This document shows, piece after piece, positions 16,034 through 24,548 of a DNA stretch of 47,536 bases. The stretch comes from Sellimonas sp963559135 (GTDB taxonomy: Bacteria; Bacillota; Clostridia; Lachnospirales; Lachnospiraceae). The notes beneath the pieces are model-generated. The model was not told where the DNA came from. It saw only the letters and a program-made list of their open reading frames with translations, and searched no databases. The position numbers were made by a program, and so were the translations under genes. The stretch lies in contig CAUWJP010000026.1 of assembly GCA_963559135.1 (NCBI GenBank), positions 1 through 47,536 of the forward strand. The letters run 5' to 3'. The stretch's first letter is position 1; each line of letters starts with the position of its first letter.

Positions 16034-16122
16034 TACCACTCCTCCTTTTTATCTCTCTCTGGGGACATTGTAGCATATTCTCTCTGTCAGAAACCATTTC
16101 TCATCTCATTTTCTGGAAATGT

Positions 16123-16151
16123 TTGAACTCTCATAATAAATATGTTATTCT
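16123..16151 (+). promoter_or_regulatory. Promoter of the DtxR/MntR-type gene
   Basis: TTGAAC (16123-16128), 17-base spacer and TATTCT (16146-16151), about 40 bases before the TTG start. No DtxR- or MntR-type palindrome was seen around it. Confidence 0.5.
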
Positions 16152-16189
16152 AATGTATAAAGATATTATAAGTGGAAGGGGGCATTCCG

Positions 16190-16570
16190 TTGAAAATACA
16201 GGAATCCGCTGAAAACTATCTGGAGACCATTCTTGTCCTCGGAAAAGCAAAGGGAAATGTTCGTTCCATCGACATTGCGAATGCACTTTCTTTTTCCAAG
16301 CCAAGCGTCAGCGTAGCTATGAAAAATCTTCGTGAGAACGGATATATTCTGATGGATAAAGACGGCTTTATCGCACTGACAGAAAAGGGTCATGAGATTG
16401 CTGAGACGATTTATGAGCGTCACACTTTACTTTCCAGCTTTCTGATGTATCTCGGCGTTTCCGAGGAGACTGCCAGTCAGGATGCCTGCCGTATCGAACA
16501 TGTTATCAGCCCGGAGAGTTTTGAAGCATTAAAGAAGCATGTATACAGCCATAAAGAGATTATCGAATAA
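16190..16570 (+). CDS. DtxR/MntR-family metal-dependent repressor, short form
   Basis: A 126-residue regulator of the DtxR/IdeR/MntR family. The N-terminal winged helix (ESAENYLETILVL, then VRSIDIANALSFSKPSVSVAMKNLRENGY) is followed by the dimerisation and metal-binding helices (GHEIAETIYERHTLLSSFL, CRIEHVISPESF). It lacks the C-terminal SH3-like domain of DtxR, like MntR. Such proteins repress metal uptake when Fe(II) or Mn(II) is plentiful. The start is a TTG seven bases after GGAAGGGGG; an in-frame GTG upstream overlaps that site. The regulated gene is not evident; the divergent Fe-dehydrogenase is a candidate by position only. Confidence 0.85.
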   Translation: MKIQESAENYLETILVLGKAKGNVRSIDIANALSFSKPSVSVAMKNLRENGYILMDKDGFIALTEKGHEIAETIYERHTLLSSFLMYLGVSEETASQDACRIEHVISPESFEALKKHVYSHKEIIE

Positions 16571-16590
16571 AACGATATAAAAATGTAATT

Positions 16591-16662
16591 AACAAACAGA
16601 GGGGCAAAAGTCCAATGTCATCTTATTTTGAATGATCTTGAACTTTCGTCCCTCTGTTTGTT
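16591..16662. terminator. Long imperfect hairpin between convergent genes
   Basis: A 72-base inverted repeat starts AACAAACAGAGG and ends CCTCTGTTTGTT, with the inner arms continuing imperfectly almost to the centre. It lies between the DtxR-type gene (+) and the sufB-like gene (-), so it probably terminates both. The arms are much longer than a terminator needs, so it may derive from a small mobile palindrome. Confidence 0.6.
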
Positions 16663-16677
16663 GTTCTGTATTTTACT

Positions 16678-17601
16678 TTAATTTAAAAAGTTTTCAATGA
16701 TGACCCCTTCGGCCTCTTCTTCGTTCAAGCCGAAAGTCTGAAGCTTCAGAAGCTGTTCGCTGTTGATCCTTCCGATAGCCGCCTCGTGGATAATCTGCGC
16801 ATCCACGTTTCTTGCGTCGATTTCCGGAATCGAACGTACCTGTGCGTCGTTCATAATGATAGAATCACACTGAATGTGGGCATGGCAGGCTGCTTTTCCA
16901 ACTGCCCGCGGATGGAATGTCTGGATGGACTCTCCCTTTGCCACAGACCGGGAAATGATCTGTGCCGAACTTGCATCCCCATTCATAATCACTTTCATAT
17001 TGGAGACAGCCTCCTGCTGATCGTGTGTCATCAGTTTTTCTGTCACGGTAAGGCGACTTCCAGCCTCCATGGTAATGTCGGTTTCCCTCTTTGTGGAATC
17101 TACTCCCTCGATCTGTACTGTATCCATAGTAAAGACAGAGTTCTCACCAACATAAATATCAGTCACCGGATTTAAGATTCTGGCTCCAGTTCCTTCTCCT
17201 TCACCGTAATGCTTTTCTTCGTAATGGACGAATGCATTCTTTCCGATGTGGAATGTATGAATTCCGTCATGTCTCGCATCGTTGCATCCGGAATTGTGGA
17301 TTCCACATCCCGCAATGATGGTTACCTTTGCTCCGTCCTCAATATAGAAATCGTTGTAGACAACATCTGTCATTCCGGAACTGGAAACAACGACCGGAAT
17401 GTGCACCGTCTCACCGTTCGTATCTTTATCGATATAGATATCGATTCCCTGCCTGTCCTCTTTTTTTCGTATCTTGACATGCTCGCTGTCTCCATGGCAG
17501 ATGGAAATTCCATTTTCACGCAAATTGAAAGCTCCTTCCTGTTTGAAGCCCTCCCCGTCAATCATATGAAGTACTTTATCTGTAATCTTATCCAGTATCA
17601 T
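16678..17601 (-). CDS. SufB-like Fe-S scaffold protein of a minimal SUF/SMS system
   Basis: A 307-residue SufB/SufD-family protein, shorter than SufB (about 470-495) because it keeps mainly the right-handed beta-helix core. The residues known as essential in E. coli SufB are recognisable: Cys245 in HIQCDSIIMND corresponds to Cys405, and Glu273 in IIHEAAIGRI to Glu434. It should therefore act as the assembly scaffold itself, paired with the SufC ATPase encoded 21 bases upstream. The two-gene SufC plus short SufB arrangement matches the minimal SMS (SmsC-SmsB) system described in archaea and anaerobes. No SufD, SufS or SufU gene adjoins it, so the sulfur source is encoded elsewhere. Confidence 0.88.
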   Translation of the reverse strand: MILDKITDKVLHMIDGEGFKQEGAFNLRENGISICHGDSEHVKIRKKEDRQGIDIYIDKDTNGETVHIPVVVSSSGMTDVVYNDFYIEDGAKVTIIAGCGIHNSGCNDARHDGIHTFHIGKNAFVHYEEKHYGEGEGTGARILNPVTDIYVGENSVFTMDTVQIEGVDSTKRETDITMEAGSRLTVTEKLMTHDQQEAVSNMKVIMNGDASSAQIISRSVAKGESIQTFHPRAVGKAACHAHIQCDSIIMNDAQVRSIPEIDARNVDAQIIHEAAIGRINSEQLLKLQTFGLNEEEAEGVIIENFLN

Positions 17602-17622
17602 CTTCTCGCACCTTCTTCCTTC

Positions 17623-18360
17623 TTATACCGCTGTTCCCTGATGATTCAGGCACTGTGGATGGCTGATTGCTTCTCCTGTCAGATTTGGCAGAATCTCCTT
17701 TGTCGGTCCACATTGCGTCACCTGTCCATCATCAATAATCATGACACGGTCCGCCATTTGGATGATCCGTTCCTGATGAGAAATCAGAAGCAGACTCTCC
17801 TTTTTCTCCGTATGAAGCTTTTGAAATTCTTCTACCAGCATGGTAAAGCTCCAGAGATCGATCCCTGCCTCTGGTTCATCAAAAATGCAGAGCTTATGCT
17901 TTTTGACCAGAACAGTGGCAATCTCAATCCGCTTCATCTCGCCTCCGGAAAGAGTCGCATCGACTTCACGGTCCAGATATTCCTCCGCGCACAGACCTAC
18001 CCGGCTCAAAAGTCCGCAGCAGATATGCTTTGGAAGATCTGTCCCTGCAGCCAGACTCAGCAGTCTTCTGACGGTCATTCCTTTAAACCGCGGAGGCTGC
18101 TGAAATGCAAATCCAATCCCGGCTTTTGCACGCTCATAAATAGGAAGGGTCGTAATGTCCTGTCCATCCAGCCAGATCTTCCCTTCGGTCGCCTTATAAA
18201 GTCCCATCATAAGTTTTGCTATCGTGGACTTTCCTCCACCGTTTGGTCCGGTTACAACGAGCATCTCTCCGTCTTTTACTTCAAAGTTGACATCTTTTAG
18301 TATTTCCTGCTTTTTTCCATCTTCTTCTATTTCATAAGAAAGGTGTTCTACTTTCAGCAT
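17623..18360 (-). CDS. sufC: SufC-type Fe-S assembly ATPase
   Basis: A 245-residue ABC ATPase, soluble, driving conformational change of the SufB-like scaffold during cluster assembly. Walker A GPNGGGKST lies at about residues 38-46, the signature LSGGEMKRIEIA and Walker B LCIFDEPEAGID follow, and length matches SufC (about 248). The frame is open 22 codons upstream, but the ATG at 18360 has AAGGAG at good spacing. It is first in a two-gene operon with the SufB-like gene and sits downstream of a hairpin that ends the P-type ATPase gene. Confidence 0.9.
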   Translation of the reverse strand: MLKVEHLSYEIEEDGKKQEILKDVNFEVKDGEMLVVTGPNGGGKSTIAKLMMGLYKATEGKIWLDGQDITTLPIYERAKAGIGFAFQQPPRFKGMTVRRLLSLAAGTDLPKHICCGLLSRVGLCAEEYLDREVDATLSGGEMKRIEIATVLVKKHKLCIFDEPEAGIDLWSFTMLVEEFQKLHTEKKESLLLISHQERIIQMADRVMIIDDGQVTQCGPTKEILPNLTGEAISHPQCLNHQGTAV

Positions 18361-18402
18361 GTTTCCCCATCTCCTTTTTATCTGTTCCTGATTTAGTATG
18401 CC

Positions 18403-18454
18403 AAAAAGATGTCGTAAAGTAAACACAAAACCATGTTTCTTTACAACATCTTTT
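18403..18454 (-). terminator. Terminator after the P1B-ATPase gene
   Basis: On minus, arms AAGATGTTGTAAAG and CTTTACGACATCTT (14 pairs, one G-T) enclose a 19-base loop and are followed by TTTTT. It begins a few bases after the ATPase stop codon and separates that gene from sufC. Confidence 0.75.
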
Positions 18455-18456
18455 CT

Positions 18457-20361
18457 CTATTTGCTGCCGTCCGCCTTCAATGCCCGCATAGCGTTGAGGA
18501 TTGCGATCACCGCAACTCCCACGTCGGCAAAAACTGCTTCCCACATATTTGCCATTCCAAACGCACCCAGAATCAGCACGAGTACTTTCACTCCAAGGGC
18601 AAATACAATATTCTGATGGACAATCCTGATCGTCTTTCTTGCAATCGCAGTGATCTTTGCAATCTTTGCTGTATCATCATCCATCAGAACAATATCCGCC
18701 GCCTCGATAGCCGCATCTGATCCCATGCTTCCCATGGCGATTCCCACATCTGCTCTTCCAAGAACCGGCGCGTCATTGATACCGTCCCCGACAAAGGCAA
18801 GTTTGGCTCTTTTTTTCTCGCTGTTTCCACTGCCTTTCAGCTCGTCAAGTAGCTTTTCCACCAGTTCTACCTTATCTCCCGGCAGAAGTTCTGTATAGAC
18901 TTCATCGATTCCCAGTTCTTTTGCTGCTGCCTCACCGGCTTCTTTTTTATCTCCTGTCAGCATTACGGTCTTTTTCACGCCGGACCGTTTGAGAAGACGG
19001 ATTGTCTCCGGTGCCTGCTCTTTGATTGTATCAGAAATTACGATCGTTCCTTCAAATCTTCCATCCCATGCAAGATAGACAACCGTACCAATGCCCTGGT
19101 ACGCTTCGTACGAAATGCCGTATGTCTGCATTAGCTTTCCATTCCCGGCAAGAAGTTCTTTCCCCTGGTAAACCGCACAGATTCCACAGCCTGAAATTTC
19201 TTTCGCATCGCTGATCTTTTCCTGAGGCGCATCCTTTCTTTCTTCCAGATACGCCTCCCGGATGGACTGGGCGATCGGGTGGTCGGAATACGCTTCCGCC
19301 ACATAAGCAAAGGTGAGAATCTCTCCTCTCTTCTGCTCCGGAAGAACCTCTGTCACCTTAAACTCTCCTTTTGTCAGAGTTCCAGTCTTGTCAAAGACAA
19401 CTGTCTCCACATCTGCCATCGCTTCCAGGTAATTGCTTCCTTTCACAAGTACACCTGCTTTGGAAGCCGCTCCGATTCCTCCAAAGAAACTGAGCGGTAC
19501 AGAGATAACAAGGGCACATGGACAGGAGATAACAAGAAAGATACATGCTCTCTGGATCCAGTCAGTCCATTCTCCTCCCAGAATAATTGGCGGTAGCACC
19601 GCAAGAATAACTGCCGCAATCACAACTACCGGTGTATAATACTTTGCAAACCTGGTAATGAAATTTTCCACTTTTGCCTTCTTGCTGCTGGCATTCTCCA
19701 CCATTTCCAGAATCTTGGAAACGGTAGAATTTTCAAATTCTTTTGTGACACTTACACGAAGGATTCCGTTCCCATTAATACATCCGCTGATGATATCCGA
19801 TCCCAGTGCTGCTTTTCTTGGAACAGATTCCCCGGTCAAAGCCGAGGTATCAATCATAGAAGTGCCTTCTACCACCACTCCGTCAAGCGGAATCCGCTCG
19901 CCCGGTTTGACGGTAATGACTGTGCCGATCTGAACGTCATATGGATCGACCTGAACAAGCTGCCCGTTTTCCTCCACATTGGCGTACTCCGGACAAATGT
20001 CCATCAACTCTGTAATCGATGCTCTTGACCGGTTCACGGCATAGCTCTGGAACCATTCTCCAACCTGATAAAAGAGCATCACAGCAACTGCTTCTGCGTA
20101 TTCTCCTACACCAAATGCGCCAAAGGTGGCCAATGTCATAAGAAAGTTTTCGTCAAAAATCTGACCATTTCGAATATTTCTGGCCGCCTTCCATAAAATG
20201 TCCCAGCCGATCACCAGATATGGAATCAGATAAAGAAGAAATCCTTTTGGAAACTCTTCCATTCCTTCCACTATCCCTGTTTCTTTAAGAATCAAGAGTA
20301 TAACATAGAGAAGAAATGCCACAGCAATTCTTACCAGCATTTTTTTCTGCTTTTTCGTCAT
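18457..20361 (-). CDS. Zn/Cd/Pb-type P1B heavy-metal efflux ATPase
   Basis: A 634-residue P-type ATPase. Hallmarks are the membrane metal site CPC (280-282), the phosphorylation motif DKTGT (324-328), SDHP in the nucleotide-binding domain and GDGINDAPVLGRADVGIAMG. The terminal span holds DVGVAVIAILNAMR, whose Asp fits the P1B-2 subgroup that exports Zn2+, Cd2+ or Pb2+. No N-terminal metal-binding domain is present; the N-terminus is a short basic tail. The ATG at 20361 has GGAAGGGA upstream and is preferred to a GTG 12 codons earlier. An ArsR/SmtB-type operator overlaps the leader, consistent with metal-induced expression; the repressor gene is not in the window. Confidence 0.92.
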   Translation of the reverse strand: MTKKQKKMLVRIAVAFLLYVILLILKETGIVEGMEEFPKGFLLYLIPYLVIGWDILWKAARNIRNGQIFDENFLMTLATFGAFGVGEYAEAVAVMLFYQVGEWFQSYAVNRSRASITELMDICPEYANVEENGQLVQVDPYDVQIGTVITVKPGERIPLDGVVVEGTSMIDTSALTGESVPRKAALGSDIISGCINGNGILRVSVTKEFENSTVSKILEMVENASSKKAKVENFITRFAKYYTPVVVIAAVILAVLPPIILGGEWTDWIQRACIFLVISCPCALVISVPLSFFGGIGAASKAGVLVKGSNYLEAMADVETVVFDKTGTLTKGEFKVTEVLPEQKRGEILTFAYVAEAYSDHPIAQSIREAYLEERKDAPQEKISDAKEISGCGICAVYQGKELLAGNGKLMQTYGISYEAYQGIGTVVYLAWDGRFEGTIVISDTIKEQAPETIRLLKRSGVKKTVMLTGDKKEAGEAAAKELGIDEVYTELLPGDKVELVEKLLDELKGSGNSEKKRAKLAFVGDGINDAPVLGRADVGIAMGSMGSDAAIEAADIVLMDDDTAKIAKITAIARKTIRIVHQNIVFALGVKVLVLILGAFGMANMWEAVFADVGVAVIAILNAMRALKADGSK

Positions 20362-20472
20362 TTTTCTTTTCCCTTCCGGCGGACCTGTGTCTGCCACTGT
20401 CAGCCTGTATCATCGTTCCGGATTTCTCCTTTCCTTTCTTCGGAAATTCCGGAATTCAATATTTTTGTTAAA

Positions 20473-20496
20473 ACATATGAGCAATCATTCATGTGT
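20473..20496. promoter_or_regulatory. ArsR/SmtB-type operator for the metal ATPase
   Basis: An imperfect 12-12 palindrome with core TGAG-N6-TTCA matches the TGAA-N6-TTCA pattern of SmtB/CzrA/CadC sites. It lies directly downstream of the -10, over the predicted transcript start. Confidence 0.6.
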
Positions 20497-20505
20497 TTCG
20501 TTTTA

Positions 20506-20534
20506 ACTATACATTTTATTCCCAGTCATGTCAA
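20506..20534 (-). promoter_or_regulatory. Promoter of the metal ATPase gene
   Basis: On minus, perfect TTGACA (20529-20534), 17-base spacer and TATAGT (20506-20511). The untranslated leader is about 135 bases long, which is long for a single gene and carries the operator at its start. Confidence 0.7.
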
Positions 20535-20572
20535 TAGGTTTTCAGAAAATCTCCCGAAAGGTTTTCTTCGCA

Positions 20573-20603
20573 GAAAAAAGCTGCGGGGTGCTTCCCCGCA
20601 GCT
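20573..20603 (-). terminator. Terminator of the heat-shock operon
   Basis: Perfect ten-base arms AGCTGCGGGG and CCCCGCAGCT with a 5-base loop, followed on minus by TTTTT. It lies ten bases after the dnaJ stop. Confidence 0.9.
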
Positions 20604-20613
20604 GTATGTTCTC

Positions 20614-21813
20614 TTAATCGTCCTTCTCTTCGAAGGTCTCTTTTAATTTGTCCATAAAGCCTTTTTTCTTCGGTTTCTCCGGCTTTTCTTTTTCCGGTTC
20701 CGGCTGATTCAGGGAATTGCCTGAAAGAGCGTCGAACCGTTTGAGTGCTTCCTTTGCCTCCGGACTTAACTTCTCCGGCGTCTGGATCACAAGGGTGACA
20801 TACTGGTCTCCCCGTACCTTTGGATTCCGCACGGACGGTACTCCTTTGCCTTTCAGTCTTACCTTGGTGTCTGTCTTTGTACCAGGTTTCACAGTATAGA
20901 TCACTTCTCCATCTACCGTCTTAATGCGTACGTCCCCGCCGAGAGCAGCCTGCGCAAATGAAATCGGTGCTGTGGAGAAAATATTCATATCCTGTCTCTG
21001 GAAGATCGGATGTCTGGATACGGTTACTTCCACAAGCAGATCTCCTCTTGGTCCTCCATTGGTACCTGGTTCTCCTTTATCCCGGATTCTGACACTCTGT
21101 CCGTTGTCGATTCCGGCCGGAATAGATACCTGAATCGTCTTCTTACTGGAAATATAACCGGTTCCTGCACAATCCGGACACTTCTCTTTGATAATCTTAC
21201 CGGAGCCGTGGCAGTCCGGACATGTCTGAACATTCTGCACCGTTCCAAAGAAGGACTGGGATGTGTAGACAACCTGTCCCTTACCACCACATCTTGGACA
21301 TGTTTCCGGGCTTGTTCCCGGTTTTGCACCTGTTCCGTGGCATTTCTCACATGGATCTTTCAGAACGATCTCAATCTCTTTTTCACAACCGAATACAGCC
21401 TCTTCAAATGTAATCCGGATTCCTTTCCTGATATTCATACCCTTCATCGGGCCGTTGTTCGCACGACCGCTTCTTCTTCCGCCGCCGAAAAAGTCTCCGA
21501 AAATATCACCGAAAATATCGCTGAAATCCGCACCGCTGAAATCAAAGCCGCCGAATCCGCCTGCACCGCCTGCTCCGCCACCTTCAAATGCCGCATGACC
21601 GAACTGATCATACTGGCGGCGCTTATCCGGATCACTTAATACAGCATACGCTTCAGAAGCTTCCTTGAACTTTCTTTCTGCTTCCGCATCTCCTGGATTC
21701 ATATCCGGATGATATTTTTTCGCAAGCTGACGGTATGCTTTTTTCAGTGTTGCGTCATCGGCATCTCTGGATACTCCCAGGACTTCATAGTAGTCTCTCT
21801 TTGCCTCTGCCAT
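20614..21813 (-). CDS. dnaJ: Chaperone DnaJ (Hsp40)
   Basis: A 399-residue type I Hsp40 that stimulates DnaK ATPase and binds unfolded clients. In order: J domain with HPD at 35-37, Gly/Phe-rich linker (about 75-120), four zinc-binding repeats of the CxxCxGxG type (CEKCHGTG, CPRCGGKG, CPDCHGSG, CPDCAGTG), then the two C-terminal substrate-binding domains and a charged Lys/Pro/Glu tail. It is last in the hrcA-grpE-dnaK-dnaJ operon, separated from dnaK by 145 bases that contain a strong hairpin. Confidence 0.97.
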   Translation of the reverse strand: MAEAKRDYYEVLGVSRDADDATLKKAYRQLAKKYHPDMNPGDAEAERKFKEASEAYAVLSDPDKRRQYDQFGHAAFEGGGAGGAGGFGGFDFSGADFSDIFGDIFGDFFGGGRRSGRANNGPMKGMNIRKGIRITFEEAVFGCEKEIEIVLKDPCEKCHGTGAKPGTSPETCPRCGGKGQVVYTSQSFFGTVQNVQTCPDCHGSGKIIKEKCPDCAGTGYISSKKTIQVSIPAGIDNGQSVRIRDKGEPGTNGGPRGDLLVEVTVSRHPIFQRQDMNIFSTAPISFAQAALGGDVRIKTVDGEVIYTVKPGTKTDTKVRLKGKGVPSVRNPKVRGDQYVTLVIQTPEKLSPEAKEALKRFDALSGNSLNQPEPEKEKPEKPKKKGFMDKLKETFEEKDD

Positions 21814-21905
21814 AATCGTTACCTTCCCTTTCTATACAGTAGGCGCTGCCGCGTTTCCTACATTTCGGTATCGGGGACCCCGGATCACACCGGAATCCAC
21901 ACACG

Positions 21906-21936
21906 CACAGAGATTGCGCCGGGCGCAATCTCTGTG
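21906..21936. repeat. Perfect 14-bp palindrome between dnaK and dnaJ
   Basis: Arms CACAGAGATTGCGC and GCGCAATCTCTGTG are perfect around a 3-base loop. No U-run follows on minus, so it is not an ordinary terminator. It may stabilise the dnaK 3' end or be a processing site that lowers dnaJ output. A smaller CCTGT/ACAGG hairpin lies between it and the dnaK stop. Confidence 0.7.
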
Positions 21937-21958
21937 TTCTGCCTGTTATCCGACAGGA

Positions 21959-23833
21959 TTATACTTCTTTATAGTCTCCGTCTACGACATCGTCATAACC
22001 TTCCGGTGTCGGTCCTGACTGTGCATTTCCCCCCTGCGGGCCTGCTCCCTGAGCACCGCCCTGTGGATTTGCCTGCTCATACATCTTTGTAAAGAGTTCC
22101 TGAGAACTTGTCATCAGTTTCTCTTTTGCAGCTTTGATTTCAGCAATATTTGCCTCTGTCATTTCTTCTGCATTCGGATATTTAGCGAGGATGTCTTTGA
22201 GCGCCTGGATATCAGCCTCTACTGCTGATTTTCCAGCTGCATCGATCTTATCTCCAACATCTTTGAGTGCTTTTTCTGTCTGGAATACGATCGCATCTGC
22301 TTCATTCTTTGTATCAACAGCTTCTTTTCTCTTCTTATCTGCTGCTTCAAATTCAGTTGCTTCTTTTACTGCTCTGTCAATATCTTCATCAGACATGTTT
22401 GAACCTGCTGTAATTGTAATATGCTGCTCTTTTCCTGTTCCCAGGTCTTTTGCAGATACATTTACAATACCATTTGCATCGATATCGAATGTTACTTCGA
22501 TCTGCGGGATTCCACGTGGTGCCGGCGGAATTCCATCCAGTCTGAATTGTCCGAGGGACTTGTTGTCTCTTGCGAACTGTCTTTCACCCTGTACAACGTT
22601 GATATCTACTGCTGTCTGGTTGTCTGCAGCTGTAGAGAAGATCTGGCTCTTCTTTGTCGGGATTGTTGTATTTCTTTCAATCAGTCTTGTTGCAACACCG
22701 CCCATTGTTTCGATGGAAAGTGACAGTGGTGTAACATCAAGAAGAAGGATGTCACCTGCGCCAGCTTCTCCTGCAAGCTTACCACCCTGGATGGAAGCAC
22801 CAAGTGCAACACATTCATCCGGGTTCAGAGATTTGCTTGGTTCTTTTCCTGTCAACTGTCTTACTTTATCCTGTACTGCCGGGATACGTGTAGAACCACC
22901 TACCAGAAGTACCTGGCCAAGGTCTGACGGACGAAGTCCCGCGTCAGAAAGCGCTCTCTGAACAGGCTCTGCTGTTCTTTCTACCAGATCGCTTGTCAGT
23001 TCATCAAATTTTGCTCTTGTCAGGTTCATATCAAAGTGCTTCGGTCCTTCGGATGTTGCTGTGATGAACGGAAGATTGATATTAGTTGTAGTAGCAGATG
23101 AAAGCTCTTTCTTTGCTTTTTCTGCTGCTTCTTTTAATCTCTGAAGAGCCATCTTATCATTGGAAAGGTCTACACCTTCTTTTGCCTTGAAGTCTGCCAG
23201 CATGTAGTCTGTGATCTTCTGGTCGAAGTCATCACCACCAAGTTTATTGTCTCCGGCTGTGGAAAGTACTTCGATAACACCATCCCCGATATCGATGATG
23301 GAAACGTCGAATGTACCACCGCCAAGGTCGTATACCATGATTTTCTGTTCTTTTTCATTATCAAGTCCATAAGCAAGTGCTGCTGCTGTAGGCTCGTTGA
23401 TGATACGTTTTACATCCAGTCCTGCAATTTTACCAGCATCTTTTGTTGCCTGGCGCTGTGCGTCGTTGAAGTAAGCCGGTACTGTGATAACAGCTTCTGA
23501 TACTTTTTCACCAAGGTATCCTTCTGCATCTGCCTTTAATTTCTGAAGGATCATTGCAGAAATTTCCTGTGGAGAATACTGTTTTGCATCAATGCTTACT
23601 TTCTCATTTGTTCCCATTTTTCTTTTAATGGAAGAAATTGTTTTGTCTGCATTTGTAACTGCCTGACGTTTTGCAGGTTCACCTACAAGACGTTCTCCGT
23701 TTTTTGTAAATGCGACTACGGATGGAGTCGTTCTTGCGCCTTCTGTATTTGCGATAACGGTCGGCTGTCCACCTTCCATTACGGCAACACAACTGTTTGT
23801 TGTACCTAAGTCAATACCAATAATTTTGCCCAT
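21959..23833 (-). CDS. dnaK: Chaperone DnaK (Hsp70)
   Basis: A 624-residue Hsp70. The N-terminal ATPase shows GIDLGTTNSCVAVMEGG, VYDLGGGTFDVSI and LLVGGSTRIPAVQ; the linker DILLLDVTPLSL leads into the substrate-binding domain, and a helical lid plus a Gly/Gln-rich tail (GGAQGAGPQGGN) end the protein. It has the shorter nucleotide-binding domain typical of Gram-positive DnaK. AGGAGG precedes the ATG. It follows grpE by 32 bases in the CIRCE-controlled operon. Confidence 0.98.
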   Translation of the reverse strand: MGKIIGIDLGTTNSCVAVMEGGQPTVIANTEGARTTPSVVAFTKNGERLVGEPAKRQAVTNADKTISSIKRKMGTNEKVSIDAKQYSPQEISAMILQKLKADAEGYLGEKVSEAVITVPAYFNDAQRQATKDAGKIAGLDVKRIINEPTAAALAYGLDNEKEQKIMVYDLGGGTFDVSIIDIGDGVIEVLSTAGDNKLGGDDFDQKITDYMLADFKAKEGVDLSNDKMALQRLKEAAEKAKKELSSATTTNINLPFITATSEGPKHFDMNLTRAKFDELTSDLVERTAEPVQRALSDAGLRPSDLGQVLLVGGSTRIPAVQDKVRQLTGKEPSKSLNPDECVALGASIQGGKLAGEAGAGDILLLDVTPLSLSIETMGGVATRLIERNTTIPTKKSQIFSTAADNQTAVDINVVQGERQFARDNKSLGQFRLDGIPPAPRGIPQIEVTFDIDANGIVNVSAKDLGTGKEQHITITAGSNMSDEDIDRAVKEATEFEAADKKRKEAVDTKNEADAIVFQTEKALKDVGDKIDAAGKSAVEADIQALKDILAKYPNAEEMTEANIAEIKAAKEKLMTSSQELFTKMYEQANPQGGAQGAGPQGGNAQSGPTPEGYDDVVDGDYKEV

Positions 23834-23865
23834 AATGCATTCCTCCTGAATTTATTTCATTTTTG

Positions 23866-24522
23866 TTAGTTAGCTACTTTTACCATGCTGTGTCTTACCA
23901 CGCTGTCACGGTACATATACCCTTTCTGGAATTCTTCCACGATGATGTTCTCACCGGCTTCTTCATCCTCCACATGCATCACTGCGTTATGGAAATCCGG
24001 ATTAAATTCCTCTCCCAGGGCTTCGATCTGCTTAACGCCTGCATCTTCCAGCGTCTTCATAAGCTGTCTATATACTTTATCCATGCCATCTACGAACGGA
24101 TCGTCTTTTTTTCCGTCTTCAACGCTCTGGAAACCTCTCTCGAAATTGTCGATGACAGGAAGGATCTTCTCAATGATATCCTTTGCTCCAATCTCATACA
24201 TGGCTGATTTTTCTTTTTCAGTACGCTTTCTGTAATTGTCAAACTCCGCCATCTGGCGTGTCAGCTTATCAGTCAGATCTTCGATCTTCTCATCTTTCGG
24301 ATCCTTTTTATTTTTTCTTTTAAAGAATCCTTTCTTTTCTTTGCCGTCGTCCGAAGCTTCCTGATCTTCCTGGCCATCTGTACTTTCCTGTGCATCAGTC
24401 TCTTCTGCTTCAGCCTGTACAGTTTCCTCCTCTACAGGAATCTCACCGTTTTGTTCAGCCTGTTTTTTCGCTTCTTCTACGGCTTCTTTTACCATTTCTT
24501 CCTGATTTTTACTTTCTCCCAC
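23866..24522 (-). CDS. grpE: Nucleotide exchange factor GrpE
   Basis: A 218-residue GrpE that releases ADP from DnaK. The first 75 or so residues are a low-complexity, acidic, probably disordered tail rich in Glu and Gln. A long coiled coil follows (from KIEDLTDKLTRQMAEFDNYRKRTEKEK), then the beta-wing domain with FNPDFHNAVMHVED and EEFQKGYMYRDSVVRHSMVKVAN. Translation starts at GTG with an AGGTGG-like site. It lies 26 bases after hrcA. Confidence 0.96.
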   Translation of the reverse strand: MGESKNQEEMVKEAVEEAKKQAEQNGEIPVEEETVQAEAEETDAQESTDGQEDQEASDDGKEKKGFFKRKNKKDPKDEKIEDLTDKLTRQMAEFDNYRKRTEKEKSAMYEIGAKDIIEKILPVIDNFERGFQSVEDGKKDDPFVDGMDKVYRQLMKTLEDAGVKQIEALGEEFNPDFHNAVMHVEDEEAGENIIVEEFQKGYMYRDSVVRHSMVKVAN

Positions 24523-24548
24523 CAGGATACCACCTTTCTGCTTTTGCT

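Noticed and set aside
16034..16189. DtxR/MntR palindrome between the Fe-dehydrogenase and DtxR-type genes
   Set aside because: Neither the TTAGGTTAG-type nor the MntR-type palindrome could be found on either strand.
17209..18300. 363-codon open frame on plus across sufC and the sufB-like gene
   Set aside because: It is antisense to two well-supported genes, spans their junction and resembles no family.
22134..22961. 275-codon open frame on plus inside dnaK
   Set aside because: It is antisense to a clear DnaK, has low-complexity Ser/Ala-rich translation and no ribosome site; codon structure of dnaK explains it.
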